From positions 2,238,529-2,302,528 of the forward strand of contig NZ_CP107030.1 in the NCBI RefSeq assembly GCF_027474825.1: 64,000 bases of DNA, written 5' to 3'. The notes under the pieces are model-generated. The model made no database searches. It was not told the origin of the DNA and worked only from the letters and a program-made list of their open reading frames with translations. Source of the DNA: Maribacter halichondriae. Lineage in GTDB: Bacteria; Bacteroidota; Bacteroidia; Flavobacteriales; Flavobacteriaceae. Made by a program: the position numbers and the translations under genes. Shown one piece after another: positions 7,511-16,632 of this stretch. Numbering within the stretch: the stretch's first letter is position 1; the number at the start of each line of letters is the position of its first letter.

Positions 7511-9754
7511 TTATTTTAAGATCTGATAGGCAATCAATGACACAATATACGCAAAAAGGCTCATAAATACCAATTGTGCCGCAGGCCATTTCCAACTATT
7601 GGTTTCCCGTTTCACTATGGCGAGGGTGCTCATACATTGCATGGCGAAGGCATAGAACAATAAAAGTGATATGCCCGAGGCCAGGTTGAACAAAGGCTTT
7701 CCCGTTCGGGGATTTATCTCTGCTTCCATACGTTGTTTGATGGTGGTGGTATCCTCTTCATCGCTTCCCACACTATAAATGGTGGCCAAGGTGCCTACGA
7801 AAACCTCGCGAGCTGCAAAAGAAGTCAATACGGCTATACCTATTTTCCAGTCATATCCCAAAGGTCTGACAATGGGCTCTATTGCTTTTCCGATGTTGCC
7901 GATATACGAATTCTCTTTTTTATAACTCGATATTTCTTGGCTGGTCGCTTTTGCCGTAAGAGCGGCCCTTCGAAGACCAAGGGAATCATTTATTTCGGCC
8001 AGGTCGATATTGTACCTTTTTTTGGCGATACTATCTTGAAGGGCATTTTGGTACGCGCTAAGTTCTTCTGCTATACTGGTCTGGTTAAAGGTTGACAACC
8101 CTTCGGTCTCGATTCGTTTCTGAACTATATCTTCGGCATTCCTGAATTTTTCGGAATATCCGTTAGACCCCAAAAACCAGAGAACGACCGAAATGGCCAA
8201 TATGATTTTTCCTGCCCCAAAAACGAAACTTTTGGTTTTTTCCCAAACGGTGTAGGCCACATTCTTAAAAAGCGGAAGCTTGTAATTTGGCATTTCCACA
8301 ACGAAAAAGGTCCGGCTCTTTATTTTCAGAATTTTATTCAAAATCATGGCCGAAAGTATCGCCGCAGCAAAACCGATAAGGTACAATAGCATCAAGGTCA
8401 AGGCCTGGTACCCTAACCCTAGAAAACGACCTTCGGGAATGACCAATGAGATAATGATCAAATAAATGGGCAAGCGTGCCGAACAGGTGGTAAAGGGGGT
8501 TACCAGAATGGTAATCAGACGCTCCTTCCAATTTTCGATAGTCCGCGTTGCCATGACGGCAGGAATGGCACAGGCGGTACCTGAAATCAAGGGCACCACA
8601 CTTTTTCCACTGAGTCCGAAGGGGCGCATCAACCGGTCCATCAAAAAGACCACGCGGCTCATATAGCCCGACTCTTCCAATAATGAGATGAAGAGGAACA
8701 AAAAGGCGATTTGCGGAATGAATATGACGATGCCGCTGATACCTGCTAGGATACCTTCCGCCAATAAATCCGTAAAAACCCCGGCAGGAAGCGTGTTCTT
8801 TACCCATTCGCTTGCCGATGCGAACATTTGGTCTATAAAGTCCATCGGATATTCACTCCAATCGTAAATGGCCTGAAAAATGGTCAACAAAATGACAAAG
8901 AAAATAAGATACCCAAAGACCTTATGGGTCAAGATTTTGTCGATCGATGCCCTAAACCCCTTGGCGGCATTCGAATCGACCTTATAGGTTTCCTTCAAGA
9001 TACCGTTAATGAACTGATAGCGTAGAATGGTTTCTTTTTGTTGCAGCCGTTTGAGTTCCGACTTTGTCTTTGTGGCAAACGAAGACGCATCTTTTATAAG
9101 TTTTTTCTCGATGGGCATAAAATTGACGTCCTGCGTAATGACCAGCCAAAGTTTATAGAGGTCTTGCTTGGGAAAGGTGGTCTTCAGCCGTTCGAAATAG
9201 TTGGGTTCGATTACCGTGATATCAACATTCTGTGTGGAAGAAAGATTCTTATAATCTGCTATGAGCTCTTTTAATCTTTCGATTCCCGTTCCTTTTCGTG
9301 TACTTACCAGTGCGATCTTGGTGTTCAGTTTTTCTTCCAACAGGGGTATGTCCAAAGAAATTCCTTTTTTAGACATTCTATCGGCCATGTTGATGACCAG
9401 GATCGCAGGAATCTTCAAATCCTTTATCTGGGTAAATAGCAAAAGGTTTCGTTTGAGGTTTTCCACATCTGAAATGACCACCGCCACATCAGGATGATTC
9501 TTGTCGTTTTTGTTCAAAAGAAGTTCAACGGCGACACTCTCGTCCAACGAAGTGGTGTTGAGGCTATACGTACCGGGCAGATCTAGAATATGTGCCTTGA
9601 CACCCCTATCCAACTTGCAGATACCTTCTTTTTTTTCTACGGTAATACCCGGGTAATTGCCAACTTTTTGTTTGAGACCGGTAAGTTGGTTGAAGACCGA
9701 GGTCTTTCCCGTGTTGGGGTTTCCTATGAGGGCCACATTGATCTGCTTGCTCAT
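7511..9754 (-). CDS. feoB: Ferrous iron transport protein B
   Basis: 747 residues. The N-terminal G domain shows G1 GNPNTGKTS (11-19), G2 around T38 in YPGITVEK, G3 DLPG (58-61) and G4 NMAD (122-125). A helical GDI-like domain follows to about residue 270. The membrane part holds two Gate repeats with the conserved cysteine regions (SGTACAIPAVMATR, TTCSARLP) and the C-terminal AAREVFVGTLATIY motif. A charged insertion at about 560-640 is usual for the Bacteroidota form. It imports Fe2+ across the inner membrane. Its start overlaps the feoA stop by four bases. Confidence 0.97.
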   Translation of the reverse strand: MSKQINVALIGNPNTGKTSVFNQLTGLKQKVGNYPGITVEKKEGICKLDRGVKAHILDLPGTYSLNTTSLDESVAVELLLNKNDKNHPDVAVVISDVENLKRNLLLFTQIKDLKIPAILVINMADRMSKKGISLDIPLLEEKLNTKIALVSTRKGTGIERLKELIADYKNLSSTQNVDITVIEPNYFERLKTTFPKQDLYKLWLVITQDVNFMPIEKKLIKDASSFATKTKSELKRLQQKETILRYQFINGILKETYKVDSNAAKGFRASIDKILTHKVFGYLIFFVILLTIFQAIYDWSEYPMDFIDQMFASASEWVKNTLPAGVFTDLLAEGILAGISGIVIFIPQIAFLFLFISLLEESGYMSRVVFLMDRLMRPFGLSGKSVVPLISGTACAIPAVMATRTIENWKERLITILVTPFTTCSARLPIYLIIISLVIPEGRFLGLGYQALTLMLLYLIGFAAAILSAMILNKILKIKSRTFFVVEMPNYKLPLFKNVAYTVWEKTKSFVFGAGKIILAISVVLWFLGSNGYSEKFRNAEDIVQKRIETEGLSTFNQTSIAEELSAYQNALQDSIAKKRYNIDLAEINDSLGLRRAALTAKATSQEISSYKKENSYIGNIGKAIEPIVRPLGYDWKIGIAVLTSFAAREVFVGTLATIYSVGSDEEDTTTIKQRMEAEINPRTGKPLFNLASGISLLLFYAFAMQCMSTLAIVKRETNSWKWPAAQLVFMSLFAYIVSLIAYQILK

Positions 9755-9996
9755 AGTCCGATAGGATCTTCAATTAGTTCCAATTCGATTTGAAGTGCGA
9801 CCGCTCGTCGAATGGCGATATGTGAACCATTAACGTTAATATAGATGGGGTCGTTGAGCGGAGCGACTTGTATAAGTTCGATTTCGTTGCCAGGCAGACA
9901 GCCCAATTCCAACAATTTTATGGGAAGGATATCATCGACGAATTCCTTAATGATTCCTCTTTGACCTCTTCTTAATTGTGCAACGGTAACTATCAA
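9751..9996 (-). CDS. feoA: Ferrous iron transport protein A
   Basis: 81 residues, the usual size of FeoA, an SH3-like beta-barrel that supports FeoB. Family features visible: an N-terminal LRRGQRGIIKEF segment, LLELGCLPGNEIELIQVAPLNDPI in the middle, and HIAIRRAVALQIELE at the end. It is the first gene of feoA-feoB-cysteine peptide, coupled to feoB through an ATGA overlap, and is preceded by a clear promoter with a palindrome. Confidence 0.95.
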   Translation of the reverse strand: MIVTVAQLRRGQRGIIKEFVDDILPIKLLELGCLPGNEIELIQVAPLNDPIYINVNGSHIAIRRAVALQIELELIEDPIGL

Positions 9997-10025
9997 TTTT
10001 TATTTAGATTGATTCTAGGTAAGGA

Positions 10026-10058
10026 CAAAAATAGGATAAAAAATCCTATAAATCCCAA
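10026..10058 (-). promoter_or_regulatory. feoAB promoter with overlapping palindrome (possible metal-regulator operator)
   Basis: On the minus strand, TTG (complement of 10056-10058) is followed after 22 bases by TATTTTTG (complement of 10026-10033), a full match to the Bacteroidota -7 element. The palindrome ATAGGAT-n5-ATCCTAT (10031-10049) overlaps the end of the -7 element and most of the spacer, where a repressor would block RNA polymerase. A Fur- or DtxR-type iron sensor is the natural candidate; the motif itself does not identify which. Confidence 0.6.
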
Positions 10059-10119
10059 TAAATAAATACCAAATTCCAAATACGTCTGATTTGGAAATTG
10101 TTGCTTGGGTTTTGGAATT

Positions 10120-10794
10120 TTAGATTTTATAAGAAGCTTTCAGAATAGCAAGATCCTCCATCAACCTATCCATTTCTTCTTCTTTGGTACCGTCATAAAA
10201 GCCTCTGATACGTCTTTCTTTATCCACCAGAATAAAATTTTCGGTGTGGATCATATCGAACGGACCTCCATCTCCGTCATTCTTTACCGCCAAATATGAT
10301 TTTCTCGCCAGCTCATAAATTTGTTTTTTATCGCCTGTGACCAAATTCCATTTCGAATCGTTTACACCTTTTTCAAGCGCATATTTTTTTAATTGGGCGA
10401 CCGAATCGATTTCAGGAGTGACTGAGTGGGAAAGCAACATCACCTCTTCGTCGTTCAAAATATGACCTTGGATATCGGCCATGTTGTTTGTCATGATGGG
10501 GCATATTGTTGGACAAGTGGTAAAGAAAAAGTCGGCGATATAGATTTTATCCTGATAGTCTTTTTGAGTGATTTCCTTTCCGTTCTGGTTGGTCAAAGAA
10601 AAATCGCCGATGGAGTGGTATTTTCTTTTGAATTGTAGGGTACTATCGACCAATTCGGGGTTGACCATCGAGGGTTGATAGATAGGTAGCATTTTCTTGG
10701 GCTGCAAGGCATTATAAAATAGATAGATGATTACCGCCGAGAGCAGCAATAGCACCGCTAAGAACAATCGATATTTGGCAAAAAGTGTTTTCAT
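10120..10794 (-). CDS. SCO1/SenC family copper chaperone / thioredoxin-like protein
   Basis: 224 residues from the ATG at 10794, preferred because it begins just before a membrane anchor (residues about 10-28). An upstream start at 10836 would add 14 residues without a signal character. The thioredoxin-like domain contains the copper-binding pair C94-x3-C98 (TTCPTICP) and the distal histidine H183 (MIHTENF), the three ligands of SCO proteins. These deliver copper to the CuA site of cytochrome c oxidase or act as envelope thiol-disulfide proteins. No oxidase genes are nearby. Confidence 0.9.
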   Translation of the reverse strand: MKTLFAKYRLFLAVLLLLSAVIIYLFYNALQPKKMLPIYQPSMVNPELVDSTLQFKRKYHSIGDFSLTNQNGKEITQKDYQDKIYIADFFFTTCPTICPIMTNNMADIQGHILNDEEVMLLSHSVTPEIDSVAQLKKYALEKGVNDSKWNLVTGDKKQIYELARKSYLAVKNDGDGGPFDMIHTENFILVDKERRIRGFYDGTKEEEMDRLMEDLAILKASYKI

Positions 10795-10921
10795 GGTAGC
10801 TGATGCAAAGATACGGCGGTCTCGTGTGGCTTTCAAATAGTACGGCCCAGCATCGCTGCTAAAACTTTCATAAAAAAATAGGGGTGGCGATACTTTCTTT
10901 TTATAAGAGATGTTAAAGGTG

Positions 10922-10929
10922 TACTTTTG
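10922..10929 (+). promoter_or_regulatory. -7 promoter element of rseP
   Basis: TACTTTTG fits TAnnTTTG exactly and lies 27 bases before the rseP start codon. The -33 region about 20 bases upstream is T-rich but has no clear TTG. Confidence 0.45.
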
Positions 10930-10956
10930 TGCGTTTTTAAAGCTTAAAAAGTCCAG

Positions 10957-12273
10957 ATGACATTAACAATACAAATCGTTCAGTTTGTCGTTATCATATC
11001 CATTTTGGTAATACTGCACGAATTCGGCCATTTTTTACCGGCCAGATATTTTAAGACCAAGGTAGAGAAGTTCTACCTCTTTTTTGATTGGAAATTTTCA
11101 TTGTTCAAAAAGAAGATCGGTGAGACCGAATACGGAATCGGATGGTTGCCCTTGGGCGGATATGTTAAAATTGCCGGTATGGTCGACGAAAGCATGGACA
11201 CCGAGCAGTTGAGCAAACCGCCAGAGCCATGGGAGTTCAGAAGCAAGCCTGCATGGCAACGTCTTATTATTATGTTGGGCGGGGTGACCGTAAACTTTTT
11301 TCTGGCATGGATTATCTATTCTTTGATGCTTTTTAGCAATGGTGACACGTATATTCCGGCTGATAGTTTGAAATATGGCATCCTCGTAGATTCTGTCGGG
11401 CAACAATTAGGGTTGCAAACCGGGGATAAAATTTTAGCCGTAGATGGCAAGAAAACAAAAAAATTCTCCGATGCGGTACTACAGATGATATTGGGTGATG
11501 AGGTGACTGTAGAAAGAAACGGAGAACAAATCGTCGTTCCCTTATCCGATGAAGGTAAGAAGACAGTATTTGAACAGCAGGGAAGAAATTTTGTGAGTTA
11601 TCGTTCAAAACCGATTATAGAGGAAGTGACAGAACAGACCGTTGCCAGTAAGGGGGGAATGCTCCCAGGCGATGAAATAGTAGGAGTAAACAATCAAAAA
11701 ATTGAATATTGGGACGAGTTTCGGGAGAAAATCGGTAATTCGTCGGGAGAGAATATCGAGGTTAAAGTGTTGCGAAACGGGAAAATTGAAAATTTGTCAA
11801 TGAAAGTTCCCGAAGAAGGCGCTATCGGTGTGAGGCTAAATGTCGAAGATTTAAGGGTGACCGATACCTACGGCTTTTTTGCTTCGATACCTGCAGGATT
11901 CAATAAAACAATTAAAGTACTTACTGATCAAGTACGTCAATTTAAAGTAATCTTTAACGCGAAAACCGAGGCCTACAAACAGGTCAAAGGCCCTATAGGT
12001 ATCGTTGAGATGATGTCGCCTACATGGGACTGGACGTTCTTTTGGAATTTTCTGGCCATGTTCTCCGTTTGGTTGGCGTTCGTAAACTTGTTGCCAATTC
12101 CTGCACTTGACGGGGGGCATGTCATGTTCTTGTTATATGAAATAGTATCGGGCAGGCCGCCGAGTCAAAAGGTACTTGAAACAGGTCAGATAATCGGCTT
12201 TATCTTTTTGTTGGCGCTGATGGCCATAATATTCGGAAACGATATCTGGAATATTGTAAAAAGGTTTTTATAG
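10957..12273 (+). CDS. rseP: RIP (site-2 type) zinc metalloprotease RseP
   Basis: 438 residues. The first membrane helix carries the zinc motif HEFGH (21-25), and the third ligand is in NLLPIPALDGGH (about 377-388). Two PDZ-like regions lie between (GLQTGDKILAVDGKKTKKF and GMLPGDEIVGVNNQKIEYW), and four hydrophobic segments are visible. These proteases cut membrane-spanning anti-sigma factors and leftover signal peptides, so the anti-sigma factor at 4169-4972 is a conceivable but untested substrate. A -7 element lies just upstream, and the gene ends about 107 bases before tRNA-Asn. Confidence 0.95.
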   Translation: MTLTIQIVQFVVIISILVILHEFGHFLPARYFKTKVEKFYLFFDWKFSLFKKKIGETEYGIGWLPLGGYVKIAGMVDESMDTEQLSKPPEPWEFRSKPAWQRLIIMLGGVTVNFFLAWIIYSLMLFSNGDTYIPADSLKYGILVDSVGQQLGLQTGDKILAVDGKKTKKFSDAVLQMILGDEVTVERNGEQIVVPLSDEGKKTVFEQQGRNFVSYRSKPIIEEVTEQTVASKGGMLPGDEIVGVNNQKIEYWDEFREKIGNSSGENIEVKVLRNGKIENLSMKVPEEGAIGVRLNVEDLRVTDTYGFFASIPAGFNKTIKVLTDQVRQFKVIFNAKTEAYKQVKGPIGIVEMMSPTWDWTFFWNFLAMFSVWLAFVNLLPIPALDGGHVMFLLYEIVSGRPPSQKVLETGQIIGFIFLLALMAIIFGNDIWNIVKRFL

Positions 12274-12318
12274 ACCTTGATAAGATTGGAATGAAGAAAT
12301 CAAAACCACTTTTTTTTG

Positions 12319-12348
12319 TTGGGGGTTTTGAAAAAACATTTATATTTG
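12319..12348 (+). promoter_or_regulatory. Promoter of tRNA-Asn
   Basis: TTG (12319-12321), 19-base spacer, TATATTTG (12341-12348): a textbook Bacteroidota housekeeping promoter. It lies 32 bases before the tRNA. Confidence 0.75.
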
Positions 12349-12380
12349 CACCCGCTTTGGTAACGCAGAGCGGATTATTT

Positions 12381-12454
12381 TCCTCCTTAGCTCAGCTGGT
12401 TAGAGCATCTGACTGTTAATCAGAGGGTCCTTGGTTCGAGCCCAAGAGGGGGAG
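12381..12454 (+). tRNA. tRNA-Asn (GTT)
   Basis: 74 bases. Acceptor arms TCCTCCT / AGGGGGA pair with one G-T wobble; the D arm has AGCTCAGCTGGTTAGAGC. The anticodon stem-loop is ATCTGACTGTTAATCAGAG with anticodon GTT. The T arm is CTTGG-TTCGAGC-CCAAG. CCA is not encoded. It is followed by an intrinsic terminator, so it is transcribed alone. Confidence 0.96.
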
Positions 12455-12468
12455 CTTTAAGAAGAGAA

Positions 12469-12496
12469 AACCTTGTCCGAAACGACAGGGTTTTTT
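12469..12496 (+). terminator. Intrinsic terminator after tRNA-Asn
   Basis: CCTTGTC (12471-12477) pairs with GACAGGG (12484-12490, one G-T pair), extended by flanking A/T bases and followed by TTTTTT (12491-12496). Confidence 0.85.
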
Positions 12497-12528
12497 ATTT
12501 ATTTCAAGTTTCTGGGCGAGAAGTTTAT

Positions 12529-12547
12529 CCCGAGCGCAGTCGAAGGG
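12529..12547. repeat. Short GAGCGCAGTCGAAGG-type repeat remnant
   Basis: CCCGAGCGCAGTCGAAGGG stands in the otherwise empty 12497-12720 interval. I recognise this core as a sequence scattered through many Bacteroidota intergenic regions; only one copy is seen here, so the call rests on recollection. Nothing else supportable lies between the tRNA terminator and the promoter at 12724. Confidence 0.35.
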
Positions 12548-12723
12548 AATCCAAGAGGTGGGCCTATATCTTAAGACTTCGGAGCCTTTTTCATTTGGGC
12601 AAAATTTGCGGGCAAATGGTTTTGACGATGGAACTAAGAAATTTTTAATCATTAGGGTTCTGTTGAATAAATGATTTTTTAAGTCCGAACAGCATTGGTT
12701 TTTATTTCATAGAAAGGAAACCA

Positions 12724-12754
12724 TTGAAAGGCATTGCACAAATGCTTAAGTTTG
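12724..12754 (+). promoter_or_regulatory. Promoter of the aldehyde dehydrogenase gene
   Basis: TTG (12724-12726), 20-base spacer, TAAGTTTG (12747-12754): consensus in both elements and spacing. Leader of roughly 35 bases to the ATG at 12796. Confidence 0.7.
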
Positions 12755-12795
12755 GGAATCTTCTTTTGTAAATTGCCAATTTCAATTCTCTTGAT

Positions 12796-14160
12796 ATGGA
12801 ATTATTAAAAAAGCAACGTGATTTTTTTGCAACAGGAAAGACCAAAGAAGTTTCCTTTCGAAAAAAAGCGCTGAAACGTTTGCAAAAAGAAATCATCTTG
12901 AAAGAAGATGCCATTTGTGATGCGATTTATACGGATTTTAAAAAGCCTCGCTTTGAAACCTTGGCCACGGAAACCCAATTTGTTTTGGCGGACATCAAGC
13001 ATACGTTGAAAAAAATCAACTATTGGGCGCAGCCTGAGCGCGTTTCTTCGACTTTGATGAACTGGCCTTCTTCTGATTATATTTATAATGAACCCTATGG
13101 AACGGTATTGATCATCGCCCCATGGAACTACCCTTTTCAGCTCGCCATCGCCCCGATAATCGGTGCCATTTCAGCAGGAAATACGGCGATCATAAAACCC
13201 TCGGAGCTTACCCCGAATACCTCGAAAATAGTTGCTGAAATCATAAAAAAGGTCTTTGGACCTGAATACGTTTCCGTGGTCGAAGGCGGGGTGGAAATCG
13301 CTCAACAACTATTGTCCGAAAAATGGGATTATATATTTTTTACCGGAAGTACAAGAGTAGGTCAAATCGTTTATGAAAGTGCTGCCAAACATTTGACTCC
13401 CGTTACTTTGGAATTGGGGGGTAAGAATCCGTGTATCGTTGATGAAACGGCAGCTATCGAAATAGCTGCCAAAAGGATTGCTTGGGGAAAATTCTTGAAT
13501 GCAGGGCAGACCTGTATCGCAACGGATTATATTTTGGTCCATAATTCCGTAAAGGAAAAACTGGTCGACGCACTAAAAGAAAGTATCACGAGTTTTTATG
13601 GCGAAAATGTGGAAAACTCGACAGATTATGCTAGAACAGTCAACAAAAAACACTATTCGGGATTAAAAGAAATGCTGAAAGGCGAGGAAATACTGTTCGG
13701 AGGCCAATACAACGACGCCGACAACTACCTCGCCCCCACCTTGGTTAACGAACCCAAAATGGATGGCAAGTTAATGGAGGGGGAAATATTTGGCCCGATA
13801 CTTCCCATTATTTCCTACGGAAAGGAGGCCGATATAGATCGGCACATCAAGAACCATGGCAAGCCCTTGGCTACTTATGTTTTTTCAAAGCGAAAATCCT
13901 TCCAAAAAAACATCATCAACAAATACAGCTTTGGAGGTGGTGCCATTAACGATACTGTCATTCAGATTACGAACAAAAATTTACCTTTCGGAGGGGTAGG
14001 TGGCAGCGGTATTGGCGCCTACCATGGAAAAACCAGTTTTGAGCTTTTCTCGCACCAAAAAGCGATTATCAAAAAAGGCACCTGGTTCGACCCACCGCTA
14101 AGATATCCACCCTACAACTTGCCGATGAGGTTTGTAAAAATGGTAAAGAACCTTTTTTAA
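12796..14160 (+). CDS. NAD(P)-dependent aldehyde dehydrogenase
   Basis: 454 residues. Family landmarks: substrate channel Asn in PWNYP (109-113), coenzyme-fold FTGSTRVGQ (182-190), general base E206 in LELGGK, and the catalytic C240 in NAGQTCIA. A C-terminal GGVGGSGIGAYHG loop is followed by a hydrophobic/basic tail (PPYNLPMRFVKMVKNLF). This length and tail match the class 3 (ALDH3-like, coniferyl/fatty aldehyde) group, which oxidises medium- to long-chain or aromatic aldehydes. Its own promoter and isolated position suggest a single-gene unit. The true substrate cannot be told from sequence. Confidence 0.93.
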   Translation: MELLKKQRDFFATGKTKEVSFRKKALKRLQKEIILKEDAICDAIYTDFKKPRFETLATETQFVLADIKHTLKKINYWAQPERVSSTLMNWPSSDYIYNEPYGTVLIIAPWNYPFQLAIAPIIGAISAGNTAIIKPSELTPNTSKIVAEIIKKVFGPEYVSVVEGGVEIAQQLLSEKWDYIFFTGSTRVGQIVYESAAKHLTPVTLELGGKNPCIVDETAAIEIAAKRIAWGKFLNAGQTCIATDYILVHNSVKEKLVDALKESITSFYGENVENSTDYARTVNKKHYSGLKEMLKGEEILFGGQYNDADNYLAPTLVNEPKMDGKLMEGEIFGPILPIISYGKEADIDRHIKNHGKPLATYVFSKRKSFQKNIINKYSFGGGAINDTVIQITNKNLPFGGVGGSGIGAYHGKTSFELFSHQKAIIKKGTWFDPPLRYPPYNLPMRFVKMVKNLF

Positions 14161-14231
14161 AAGGATGTGAATTTTTCCGAATTGACTCTTAGATCAGTTG
14201 AATGCTTGACCGCATTGTTATTGCAGGAAAT

Positions 14232-14885
14232 TCACTTCAAGGGCTTTATCATTATATCTTTATAAAACACCGTACTCCCAGGGTCATGGCCTTGTAGGGC
14301 GAAAGTTCCTTCATTTAAGATTCTATCGCCTTCACCTTTTCCTCTTTGCGGATTGTCGGGCTCGGTGTAATCGACAACAACGATATCATTTATTTTCACA
14401 ACGACCCGCTTACCTTCTACCTTAATATATTCGGTGTACCATTCATAATCTGATACATACGTTTCCCTAACGTTGACGATGTTATAGAGACTTCCGGTTC
14501 GTTTCCAGTCCTCTTGTGAATTGTTGACCTGGACCTCATACCCGTACTTTGGCCATCCGCCTTCTTGATATTGGGTGTGAAAATAGATGCCGGAATTAGA
14601 CCCAGGTTTAGTCATTACCGAGGCTTTGAATTCAAAATTTGTAAAGGAGTGATTACCAACATCGCCATCATAGAATAAGTGTGCTACATTTCCATTGACC
14701 TTAATGGCGCCGTCCTCTATCGAAAAGGTTTCGGCATTTTTACCGACTTTCCAGCCTTCTAGATCTTTCCCATTGAATAATGAAACCCATCCGTCTTCGA
14801 TAATCTCTGGGGACACTTGGCCAAAACTTGTTGTCAATAATAAACATCCTGTAATGAGTAGTAAACTATAAAGTATCCGTGCCAT
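14232..14885 (-). CDS. DUF1080 family (3-keto-disaccharide hydrolase-like) exported protein
   Basis: 217 residues with a signal peptide (LYSLLLITGCLLLTTSFGQ). The jelly-roll domain has the usual DUF1080 marks: DGWVSLFNGKDLEGWKVG near the start, SNSGIYFHTQYQEGGWPKYGYEVQVN in the middle, and GTFALQGHDPGSTVFYKDIMIKPL at the end. This family (now 3-keto-disaccharide hydrolase in domain databases) cleaves glycosides oxidised at C3, often beside Gfo/Idh/MocA oxidoreductases. It is divergent from exactly such a gene at 15037. A shared promoter region of about 150 bases lies between them. Confidence 0.9.
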   Translation of the reverse strand: MARILYSLLLITGCLLLTTSFGQVSPEIIEDGWVSLFNGKDLEGWKVGKNAETFSIEDGAIKVNGNVAHLFYDGDVGNHSFTNFEFKASVMTKPGSNSGIYFHTQYQEGGWPKYGYEVQVNNSQEDWKRTGSLYNIVNVRETYVSDYEWYTEYIKVEGKRVVVKINDIVVVDYTEPDNPQRGKGEGDRILNEGTFALQGHDPGSTVFYKDIMIKPLK

Positions 14886-15036
14886 ATAACTGTTTTTAAA
14901 ATCCTAATACAATGTAAGCATTATTGCCCATTAATCGAGCAACTCCATTATCAAAATAGATCTGTGGAATTCTAACGCAATAGTGTTTTTTCATTATCTT
15001 TCTTTTCCCTAGTATTTATGCATTAAAGCTACAGTC

Positions 15037-16527
15037 ATGACACCGAAGAACTCCCGAAGAAAATTTATAAAAAAAACTACTGCTGCGGGATTGGGAATAT
15101 CTATCGTGCCGAGCAACGTAATTAGTGGTCTTGGCCACAAAGCGCCCAGTGATACCTTGAATATAGTTGGAATAGGTGTTGGCGGCAAAGGGTATCATAA
15201 CCTCAATGCGATGAGTACCGAGAATATTATCGGGTTGTGCGACATTGATTGGAACTATAGCCAAAAGTGTTTTGATGCCTTCCCAAAAGCAAAAAAGTAT
15301 TATGATTGGCGAAAAATGTTCGATGAACTGGCCGATACTATGGATGCCGTTATGGTGGCCACCGCAGATCACACGCACGCAGCGATAGCTGCCACTGCAC
15401 TGACTATGGACAAACATGTGTATTGTCAAAAACCCTTGACGCACTCGGTTTACGAATCACGTCTGTTGACCAAGTTGGCAGAAAAACACAAAGGTGCCAC
15501 TCAAATGGGAAACCAGGGAAATTCAGGGGATGGGGTACGCCAACTCTGCGAATGGGTCTGGAAAGGTGAAATAGGAGAGGTGGTAGAGGCCCATGCATGG
15601 ACCGACCGACCTATCTGGCCCCAAGGTCTTGAACGGCCAAAAAACACGATGGAAATACCCAAGAATTTTGATTGGGATTTGTTCATCGGGCCCGCCCCAA
15701 AGCGTCCTTACCATGAAATGTACACACCATGGAATTGGCGCGGATTCTGGAATTTCGGTACCGGAGCTTTTGGCGATATGGCTTGCCATGTCATGGATCC
15801 AATTTATAGGGCGTTGCAATTAAAGTACCCTGAAGCTATTTCAGGAAGTTCGACTACCGCAAATACCGAAAGCGCCCCCAATGCCGAAAAGGTGCGTTTT
15901 GATTTTCCGGCAAGGGAGCCTATGGAAAAAGTGAAGATGCCACCTGTGCAGGTACATTGGTACGATGGAGGTTTTTTGCCTGACCGCCCCAAACTGCTCG
16001 AAGAAGGTGTTCCTCTAATAAAAGATGGCTTGGGAGGATGTTTATTAGTCGGCACCAAAGATACCTTGATCAGCGATTGCGGGGGGTTCAATCCGCGATT
16101 GCTTTCGGGAAGGGTGCCCGAAATAAAACCTCATTTGCGAAGAATACCGGGCGCTGTAGGCTATATCGATGGGCCGCATGAGCAAGATTGGATTCGTGCC
16201 TGCAAAGAATCCCCCGAGAATAGAATAAACGGTTCGGCTAGTTTTGATTATTCCGGTCCTTTTAATGAGACCGTTTTGTTGGGCGTATTGGCCGTCAGGC
16301 TTCAGGGATTGAACAAAATTTTAAAATGGGATGGTGAAAATATGGAGTTCACCAACATCGATGCGAATGAAATCATGAACGTGGTAGAAACCTTCGGATT
16401 CGAAATGATAAACGGTTCACCCACCTGGAATGTGGAACATAAGGAATTCAACGCCTTGCAATCTGCAAACGAATTCATAAAACATACGTATCAAAACGGA
16501 TGGACATTACCGGATATGCCCTCTTGA
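15037..16527 (+). CDS. Tat-exported Gfo/Idh/MocA family oxidoreductase
   Basis: 496 residues. The N-terminus carries a twin-arginine signal (SRRKFIKK at 6-13, then a hydrophobic stretch), so the enzyme leaves the cytoplasm already folded with its nicotinamide cofactor. The Rossmann motif GIGVGGKGYHN and the catalytic-lysine region YCQKPLTHS (the EKP position) are present, as is a long C-terminal beta domain. At about 496 residues it belongs to the large exported group common near DUF1080 proteins. It probably oxidises or reduces a sugar; the substrate is unknown. First gene of a plus-strand series to 21128. Confidence 0.9.
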   Translation: MTPKNSRRKFIKKTTAAGLGISIVPSNVISGLGHKAPSDTLNIVGIGVGGKGYHNLNAMSTENIIGLCDIDWNYSQKCFDAFPKAKKYYDWRKMFDELADTMDAVMVATADHTHAAIAATALTMDKHVYCQKPLTHSVYESRLLTKLAEKHKGATQMGNQGNSGDGVRQLCEWVWKGEIGEVVEAHAWTDRPIWPQGLERPKNTMEIPKNFDWDLFIGPAPKRPYHEMYTPWNWRGFWNFGTGAFGDMACHVMDPIYRALQLKYPEAISGSSTTANTESAPNAEKVRFDFPAREPMEKVKMPPVQVHWYDGGFLPDRPKLLEEGVPLIKDGLGGCLLVGTKDTLISDCGGFNPRLLSGRVPEIKPHLRRIPGAVGYIDGPHEQDWIRACKESPENRINGSASFDYSGPFNETVLLGVLAVRLQGLNKILKWDGENMEFTNIDANEIMNVVETFGFEMINGSPTWNVEHKEFNALQSANEFIKHTYQNGWTLPDMPS

Positions 16528-16632
16528 GATTGGGATCATGCCTTTCTCAAAAATATTGGTAAAAGATAATTACTTTAGAGGCTCATTTTATACGGGCCAA
16601 AACCCCCAGAAACCTGGAATTCTATTTATCCT

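Noticed and set aside
8334..8807. Open minus-strand frame of 157 codons inside feoB
   Set aside because: It overlaps the conserved membrane domain of feoB in another frame and has Arg/His/Gly-rich composition typical of a shadow frame.
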